Positions 57,909-64,000 of a stretch of 64,000 bases of DNA are shown one piece after another. Every line of letters starts with the position of its first letter. Position 1 is the first letter of the stretch. A program made the translations under genes and the position numbers. Origin of the DNA: Tolypocladium sp. Sup5 PDA-1 (taxonomy: Eukaryota; Ascomycota; Sordariomycetes; Hypocreales; Ophiocordycipitaceae); NCBI GenBank assembly GCA_000750105.3, contig JPHH03000020.1, forward strand, positions 186,001 through 250,000. The letters are read 5' to 3'. The notes beneath the pieces were generated by a model. It was not told the origin of the DNA and searched no databases. It saw nothing but the letters and a program-made list of their open reading frames with translations.

Positions 57909-59837
57909 ATGTCGACCGCGGAAAAGTCGTCGTCGGACATGGAGGGCGCTGCTGCCAACGTCCCCATGGAACCCGCACGGAGAGTCCTCGCTGCCAAACA
58001 GTCCATGTGGCAGTCGATCCGCTCAAACCCCAAAGTCATCTTCATCGCCTTCTTCGCCTCGTAAGAGCTCATCCTGATTTCATCCCGTGAAGAGTCCGCC
58101 AACTGACCAGTCTACAGGCTTGGAGGCTTCGAGTATGGCTACCAGCAGGGCGTCCTGGGACAGTCCCTGGTCATGACTCGATTCGTCAACAACTTCCCTT
58201 CTGTTGTCCAGTCCTCGTCTGCCACCGGCTGGCTCACTTCGGTCCTCCAGCTGGGTGGTATCCTCGGCTCCCTCTCCGCTGGCGTGCTGGGTGAGATCAT
58301 TTCCAGAAAGTACACCATGTTCATTGCGTGCTGCTGGGTCATTCTGGGCAGCTACCTCTACATCGGCGCCAAGGAGGGCCTGCCTGCTCTTCTCTACGCG
58401 GGACGGTTCTTCACGGGCATCGGTGTCGGTCTCTTCAGCGGTGTTGGGCCGTTGTACAACGCCGAGCTTTCTGCGCCGGAGATGCGAGGTCTGCTTGTGT
58501 CCTTTTACCAGTTTGCGACTATTCTCGGCATCATGCTGTCCTTTTGGGTCGGCTACGGCAGCAACTACATCGGCGGCACGGGCGACACGCAGTCTGACCT
58601 GGCATGGCGCCTCCCCTCCATCATCCAGGGCATTCCGGCAGCCGCCCTCGCCATTGGTATCTGGTTTATGCCCTTCTCCCCCAGATGGCTCGTCAAGGTG
58701 GGCCGAGAGGAAGAGGCCCGGTCGACCCTGGCCTGGATGCGAAAGCTGCCGGCCGATGACGAGCTGGTCCAGGTCGAATTCCTCGAAATCAAGGCCGAGT
58801 CCGCCTTTGAGAAGAAGGCCTTTGCCAGAGAGTTCCCCCGCTTGGCCGAGGAGGGGAGCAAGAGCGCCCTGAGGGAGCAGATCGCCCAATACGCCAACTG
58901 CTTCAGGTCAATGGACAATCTGAAACGCATCGGCACTGCGTGGCTTATCATGAGCTTCCAGCAGTGGAGTGGCATTGATGCGAGCAAGTACCCCCTTTTA
59001 CGCTTAAAACGACCCTCTATTAACGTGTTCACAGTCATCTACTATGCCTCCAACATTTTCGTGAGCCTGGGGTTGACGGGTGGGACGACTGCGCTGTTGG
59101 CAACCGGCGTGACCGGTGTCGTTTTTATCGTCAGCACAGTACCTGCCATGGTAAGTCGGGGATCTTCTAAAGAAAAGGGAAGCCGTTTTGCTAATGAAAT
59201 GCATAGTTGATCATCGATCGCGTTGGCCGAAAGCCCCTGCTTCTCGTCGGCTCGGTGGTCATGGCCGTGAGCATGGTCGCGGTGGGCATTATTGTCGCCA
59301 AATTCCGCCACGACTGGCCCTCTCACGTCGCAGCCGGTTGGATTGCCGTCGGTGAGTGGCTCCCTTCTAAAGTTCCAACGAGCAGAGTCTAACGTCCTTT
59401 CAGCCTTGATCTGGGTGTACATTGCTGGCTTCGGCGCGACCTGGGGCCCCGTCTCGTGGACCCTCGTCTCCGAGATCTTCCCCCTCTCCATCCGTGCCAA
59501 GGGCGCTTCCATCGGCGCAGCCAGCAACTGGGTCAACAACTTTGCCATTGCCTTTTTCGTGCCGCCGATGCTCGAGGCCTGGGCCTGGGGCACGTACATC
59601 TTCTTTGCCGTCTTCCTCGTCGCCGGCATCGCATGGGTCTGGTTCTTCCTCCCCGAGACCAAGAATGCGACGCTGGAAGAGATGGACCGCGTGTTCAAGA
59701 GCCACACTGGCGAGCGCGATGCGCAGCTCATGGCCGAGGCGCAGCGAGAGGTCGGCCTTGTTGCGCTGCTGGAGGGGCGCGGGGCGGGCTACGAGAAGCC
59801 TGGCAACGCTGTTGAGAGCCATATCGAGAAGATGTAA
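57909..59837 (+). CDS. MFS sugar transporter
   Basis: CDS join(57909..58060,58118..58983,59035..59150,59207..59351,59404..59837), 570 aa. A twelve-TM proton-coupled sugar or quinate-like permease of the fungal sugar porter family. Signatures: GGFEYGYQQGVLGQ in TM1, RKYTMFIACCWVILGS, YAGRFFTGIGVGLFS, SPRWLVKVGREEEAR, FQQWSGIDAIIYYASNIF, DRVGRKPLLLVGS, and the C-terminal PETKNATLEEMDRVF. Exon 2 to exon 3 must use a GC donor (GCAAGT at 58984): only this yields the conserved GIDAIIYYA and keeps frame. All other introns are GT-AG. The substrate is not decidable from sequence. Confidence 0.9.
58984..59034 (+). other. GC-AG intron in the sugar transporter gene
   Basis: Intron starts GCAAGT and ends TTCACAG. 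Position, frame and the reconstructed motif QQWSGIDAIIYY agree. No in-frame GT donor alternative exists: using GTACCC three bases downstream gives the wrong phase. Confidence 0.8.
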
Positions 59838-60299
59838 GAAGTGTTCCGGGGGGCGGGAGCGTGAAGTACGGGTAGGGGGAGTGAACGGGAGTACGGATAT
59901 TATACCTTGGATAATAAGTTAGTATGCGTCGTATGTTTGCGCCAATTCAAATGCTCAATTTCTCACCAAGGATTTCCGTTCCTGGTCGAACTGCCATCAA
60001 ATGTCCAACCTGAGACGCTCCGTATACTCTGTAAACAGTGATGGCTTCTTGCCAAGTTGTCAGTCGCGAACTAACAGCGCCAACGCGCGCCGCCAACGTC
60101 CAACTTCGGCCAGTGGCGTTTCGGCGTTTCGGCCCCCGCCAGACTCCGTCACTCCCTCCCCCATCACGACCTTCCATCCGGCATCATCGAAACCGCATCG
60201 TCGCAGCCACTCATCCGCCTCTCTCGGAGCTTGAAGCATTCAATACTCTCAGAGCGATGAGCAGCCCAGGTCGCCCCGGCACGCGACCCGCAGACGCCA
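59838..60299. other. Intergenic region between the sugar transporter and the Zn2Cys6 gene
   Basis: About 460 bases. The 3' region of the transporter and the promoter of the regulator. The frames at 60001-60234 and 60038-60460 are not supported; the latter overlaps the true start in another frame. Confidence 0.5.
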
Positions 60300-62167
60300 A
60301 TGCCCGTGACGAGAGCGACGCCAGAGAGCAGAAGACGCGTCCGCACAGGATGCCTGTCCTGCCGCAAGAGACGGAGGAAATGTACGTTGTCCTTTTCGCC
60401 TGCAGCTTGCCGACTTGGGCATATGAGATTGTAGTTATGCGGAGAAATGGATCTCTTTGAAGATGAGTATTGGCGATGGATGAACTGACGCTCGAGGATG
60501 TCTAGGTGATGAGCGAAAGCCACGGTGCAGCACCTGCGAGGACAAGGGTTTCTCATGCAGATACCCCGAGTTGACCTTTGTTCCCGCGCCCAAAGAAGTG
60601 TCCCGTCGTGCAAATGACGCCTCAAGTCAGACGAACAGCTCTTATTCGAGCATCACGGTAAGCGCATCTCACCGTTGCACTCAAAAGCCCAGACTCATCT
60701 CATGCTTCGCAGTTTGTGGACGCACTCCCAACACCAGCATCGAGATCAAGCGACAAGAAAACAAGCCAAGATGACTCCCCACGACCAGCCAGCTCGAGAA
60801 GAGTCGTTCCTCAAGTCGCGAGCCATGGATTTGACAGCTCCACGACGGATCCGAACCCAGCCTGGACGCTCTCAGCAGCCAAAGCAAGCACCAAGACAGA
60901 CCACCCGCTCTCGACCTGGGACAGCTACTTTTCCACAAAGCACGTCTCGCCAGACCGAAAGGAAGCCGCCCTCCTGCGCCACTTTCGCTACAAGATGGCC
61001 CCCTGGATCGAAGGCGGCGACCCAGCGTCCCAGTTCGGCGTCGACGTGATGCGTCTCGCGCAGGACGCGCCGCCCATTCACGCCGCCATCCTTGCCATCT
61101 CGTCCCGCCAGTTCGAGCTCATCTCAGAAGGGGAGCGCGAGGATGCTGGGGCGACGTACCGACAGGAGGCTTGCAACGGTCTCTTTGGCCAGGACAGCCA
61201 CACGAGACGTGTGGGGGAGGCGCTGATGGCGCTGGATGGGTTCTTGGACTCGAGCCCGTCGCTGTGGAGGAATCTGCCGTTGTTTGAGCTAAAGGACGTG
61301 AGCAGCGATGGCTCGGTGTTTACGGTCGAGGAGCCGCTTCAGACGCTGTACAGGCTGCATGCGAGGATCGGTATGCCAATCCTCACACGCGTTATCTTGG
61401 CTCACTTGCAAAATACTAATCAACTCTGCAAAGATCTTGCGGCATCCATCTTGGCAAGACAGCCACCGCTTACCTCCCTGGCCTTCCATTCACCCAACCT
61501 CATCCGCGTCCCAGCTGAAGATCGATCCGCGAAGAGCATCTATAATTGGTCCCTCTACCACCTCACCATATGTCTCCATTTCATCCACGACAACCTACAA
61601 CCATCTTCCTTCCCACTCCTACAGCTCGCCCAGTCCCTCACGGCACCCACAACCTTCTCCACGCAGTGGTTCTCCCTCTGGACCAGCTGCCAGACCTGGT
61701 ACGACCGCCGCCCCCTCATGATGAAGCCCATCCTCGACATCCGCAGCGCCGAAGCCAGCCAGATCGACCCGGACGACCGCTCCGCCTTCCCCATACAGGT
61801 CTACACCACCGCCATCGCCCTGCAGGCCAACGTCGTCTACCACGCTACCTCGCTGCTGCTCCTGTCCCGCAAGCCGCGCCTGCTGAAGCTGCCCACGCAC
61901 CAGCGCTACGCCGCGTCGCAGGGCTGGCACGCACAGAACATCGCCGGCATCGCCACGCGCAACGACTTCGAGGAGCAGTGGGACCCCATCCTCGTCGCGG
62001 CTCTGCTCGTCGTGGCGAGGGAGATGACGCACCGGTCTCAGCAGGAGGCGCTGTTGGCGTGCTTCCGGGATATCACAGCGCGTACGGGGATCAAGCTCGG
62101 CCGGGAGATTTGCGAGCTGCAAGCTAGCTGGACCACTGCGAGGTCTTATGAAAGTTCGAACGCCTGA
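60300..62167 (+). CDS. Zn2Cys6 transcription factor
   Basis: CDS join(60300..60381,60506..60657,60713..61370,61434..62167), 541 aa. A nuclear regulator binding DNA through a binuclear zinc cluster. The splice of exon 1 to exon 2 (donor GTACGT, acceptor TCTAG) builds the complete cluster C18-x2-C21-x6-C28-x6-C35-x2-C38-x6-C45, reading TGCLSCRKRRRKC joined to DERKPRCSTCEDKGFSC. The fungal-TF domain includes RHFRYKMAPWIEGGDPASQFG, IHAAILAISSRQFELIS, TLYRLHARIDLAASILARQPP and NVVYHATSLLLLSRKPRLLKLP. The start is the ATG at 60300, because the upstream ATG at 60257 is in another frame. It sits just downstream of the sugar transporter, in the same direction, so control of that transporter is possible. 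Confidence 0.9.
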
Positions 62168-62948
62168 TGCGTCACCGTGTAAATACTACATCAAAGCACT
62201 GCTGGGCGAGAGACCAGCCACACATCTTCAAACGTACACCAGAGACGGGTGGTGCGCCTCGCGGGCTGGAGACGTTCACACAAAGACACGGCTCAGGCCA
62301 GATCGGGCTCGACAAGCAGACAGCCAGTCTCGTTTAGAACAACTTTGCCCACTTTGCCCTTCATCCTTGCGCAACGACACACTCCATATCCTGCAGCTGC
62401 GAGACTGTGATCAGTGCGATTGCCTACTGGGTCACTGGAAACGCTGACAAGGCACCAAAGCGGATTCCTCGCTGCGAAGAGGCCACCTTAAAGTCCAGGG
62501 AGTCACAGACAAGCTTCTAGAGCTTGTAGCTTAATACTAATACCTTGGGCGGTTTTCGCCCACGAGAAGATATCCCGGGAACATCAAGTGTGAAAAGGCA
62601 TATGTCCCGCGCTTCAAACACCGGAATCCATCAGCATTCTTCCCAACACAAGGGTCTAGCTCAAGGACGCTCATCAAACAAACACAGCTCCCAGGCCTGG
62701 CCGTCATGAACTTGGCCGTCGAGAGCTGTCGTGTCCATATCCGACCATGATAGCCGAAGAGGTCCAAAGTCTCAGATTGAACCAACCTGTATTAGATCTA
62801 ACAACAAGAAATGACTTGCATGACTGGCAAAGTGGAATGATCTATAAAAAACATTGCAATAACTCCATTTAAGTTGTCTTCCTCGCACCTGTTGCTTGCA
62901 CAACTTGGAGCAAATCCGGGGCTCCTTGTGAGACGAGGGTCATTCGTC
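62168..62948. other. Convergent intergenic region, Zn2Cys6 gene / sulfatase
   Basis: About 780 bases between two convergent stop codons. Includes the 3' ends of both genes. The frames 62148-62447, 62537-62785 and 62798-63091 lack family features; the last overlaps the sulfatase end. No repeats noticed. Confidence 0.5.
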
Positions 62949-64000
62949 TCAACCCGTGTATGGACTATAACGCCATCGCTTGCTATTCTCCTCGACCCAC
63001 CAGCGGGCCATGAACGCAGCCTCTTCGACCCATTTTGCTGCATCGACGCCGTGTTTCTGCTTAACGCCATCCAAGAACGAAATGAAGCCAAACGAGAGAA
63101 CGGGAGATTTCTCGGAAGGGTCGGAGCTTAGGTCTGTAAACCGCCATTCGATGTTGCCGATGGTCGGTACAATTAGACGGCGGTTCGGTTGGCGGGCATC
63201 GCGAACCCCAATCATGGCGCGACCGGGGTTGATGACCGAATACTGCCAGTTTGCCTGGCCAGTCTTTGAGGAGTTGTGTAAAGGCCGTATCAGTGACTGG
63301 CCTTCGTAGTTGCGAACTAAATCGTGTGCAGCCTGACTGTCCGACTTGGACAAAGAGCCGGTCTCGAGAAGAAGATCCAGGATCGTTGGGAGGATCTGTA
63401 TTGACGATACTGCGTCGTTGATATCCATCGCTGGTAGTTTAGGGTGGGAAAGTACCAAGGGGACGTGATCGTTGGCAGCATTTGGATTGTAGTATGTCGG
63501 CATAATCCCATTCTCTGGCATAGATAAGCCGTGGTCTCCAACCAGGATGAGAAGAGTCTCGTCAGCCACGCCCTGCTTATCCAAAACGTCCAATATTTTG
63601 CCTAACCAGCGATCATCGTAGCCTATAGCGTTGATATAATGCGATAGGTCGTCCAATCCATTCGCCAACGGAACGTACGTCTCCTCACTTGGCATCCCAA
63701 AGGGGTGATGACTCGTGCTGGTTACGTGCGTGATGAAGACTCTTTCATCATTTTGCTTAGCCGAAACAAAAGCATCCCGGATGTAGTCTTCGAGGGGAGT
63801 TTCAGCCATGCCAAAATAATTAACATCAGGCAAGTCCACGGTACCAAACTTGGGGGAATCCTTCAAGTACTCTTTCGAAATGAGATTTTTGGCGGCAAAT
63901 CCTAACGCACGCATGAGGGGGTCGAAGTTATCGAAATTTAGAGTGACGGATTGCATAAACGTGGACTGCCATTTGAAGGAGGTAAAATGATCCGTGGCAT
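62949..64000 (-). CDS. Sulfatase-family/LTA-synthase-like alkaline phosphatase-fold protein (5' end beyond window)
   Basis: Open frame continues through the window edge, so at least 350 C-terminal residues are visible. Predicted hydrolase or phosphotransferase of the alkaline-phosphatase-like superfamily. Landmarks: FITHVTSTSHHPFGMP, with paired His for the metal centre; AIGYDDRWLGKILDVLDKQGVADETLLILVGDHG, in which DHG supplies metal ligands; then HVPLVLSHP followed by SIQILPTILDLL. The upstream residues (DHFTSFKWQSTFM) continue the coding sequence. The nucleophile-containing N-terminus lies outside. Fungal relatives are often called sulfatase or LTA-synthase-like; substrate unknown. Confidence 0.82.
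   Translation of the reverse strand, partial: ATDHFTSFKWQSTFMQSVTLNFDNFDPLMRALGFAAKNLISKEYLKDSPKFGTVDLPDVNYFGMAETPLEDYIRDAFVSAKQNDERVFITHVTSTSHHPFGMPSEETYVPLANGLDDLSHYINAIGYDDRWLGKILDVLDKQGVADETLLILVGDHGLSMPENGIMPTYYNPNAANDHVPLVLSHPKLPAMDINDAVSSIQILPTILDLLLETGSLSKSDSQAAHDLVRNYEGQSLIRPLHNSSKTGQANWQYSVINPGRAMIGVRDARQPNRRLIVPTIGNIEWRFTDLSSDPSEKSPVLSFGFISFLDGVKQKHGVDAAKWVEEAAFMARWWVEENSKRWRYSPYTG

Noticed and set aside
46332..62948. Secondary-metabolite gene cluster
   Set aside because: Transporters and regulators are present but no PKS, NRPS, terpene synthase or P450 core gene was seen.

Overview
The window is nuclear DNA of a filamentous ascomycete, most likely a sordariomycete and plausibly Hypocreales. 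The genes are monocistronic on both strands. Most introns are 46-110 nt, usually with GT(A/G)(A/C)GT donors, CTAAC/CTGAC branch sites and CAG/TAG acceptors. Several families are fungal-specific: a fungal homeobox regulator, Zn2Cys6 and fungal-TF-domain regulators, an Och1-like GT32 and a SET/MYND protein. All gene models below were spliced by hand and closed in frame; none has transcript support. The genus cannot be fixed from sequence alone.

Layout. 1-5 kb: homeobox regulator with a pyrimidine-rich leader. 5-10 kb: a P4-ATPase flippase resembling Dnf3. 10.5-17.3 kb: an eight-exon AdipoR/Izh-type membrane receptor with a 13-nt micro-exon, an MDR reductase, and an SLC6-type (sodium:neurotransmitter symporter family) transporter. 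17.7-32 kb is a compact housekeeping block: CAND1/TIP120 on the minus strand, a farnesyl/geranylgeranyl transferase alpha subunit carrying an unexplained N-terminal extension of about 185 residues, mRNA export factor Mtr2, mitochondrial methionyl-tRNA synthetase, a NAT9-like acetyltransferase, a GrpB-domain protein, a P-loop kinase-like protein and mitochondrial ribosomal protein bL34m. 32.3-35.3 kb: a secreted GH3 beta-glucosidase.

From about 35.3 kb the window becomes looser and more accessory. It holds a 29-bp minisatellite next to a 38-bp direct repeat pair, a broken small ORF, an F-box protein, a SET-then-MYND protein, a decayed GT64 glycosyltransferase, a double-GFA zinc protein, an allantoate-permease-family MFS transporter and a GT32 mannosyltransferase-like enzyme. 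A gene-poor 3-kb stretch follows, with remnants of an MFS transporter and of an unidentified decayed gene. The right end has a fungal-TF-domain regulator without a zinc cluster, an MFS sugar-type transporter with a GC-AG intron, a complete Zn2Cys6 regulator, and the 3' part of a sulfatase/LTA-synthase-like gene running off the edge.

How they work together. CAND1 and the F-box protein both belong to cullin-RING ligase biology. Mtr2, MetRS and bL34m are core expression machinery. The 55-62 kb trio (regulator, transporter, regulator) could be a small nutrient-uptake regulon, but this is inferred only from adjacency. No PKS, NRPS, CRISPR array, intact transposon or rRNA was seen. Nothing in the window is clearly a new multi-gene system. 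The best leads are the prenyltransferase extension, the micro-exons, an enriched ACGGAGTA palindrome motif, and the cluster of decayed genes in the 41-55 kb accessory block.
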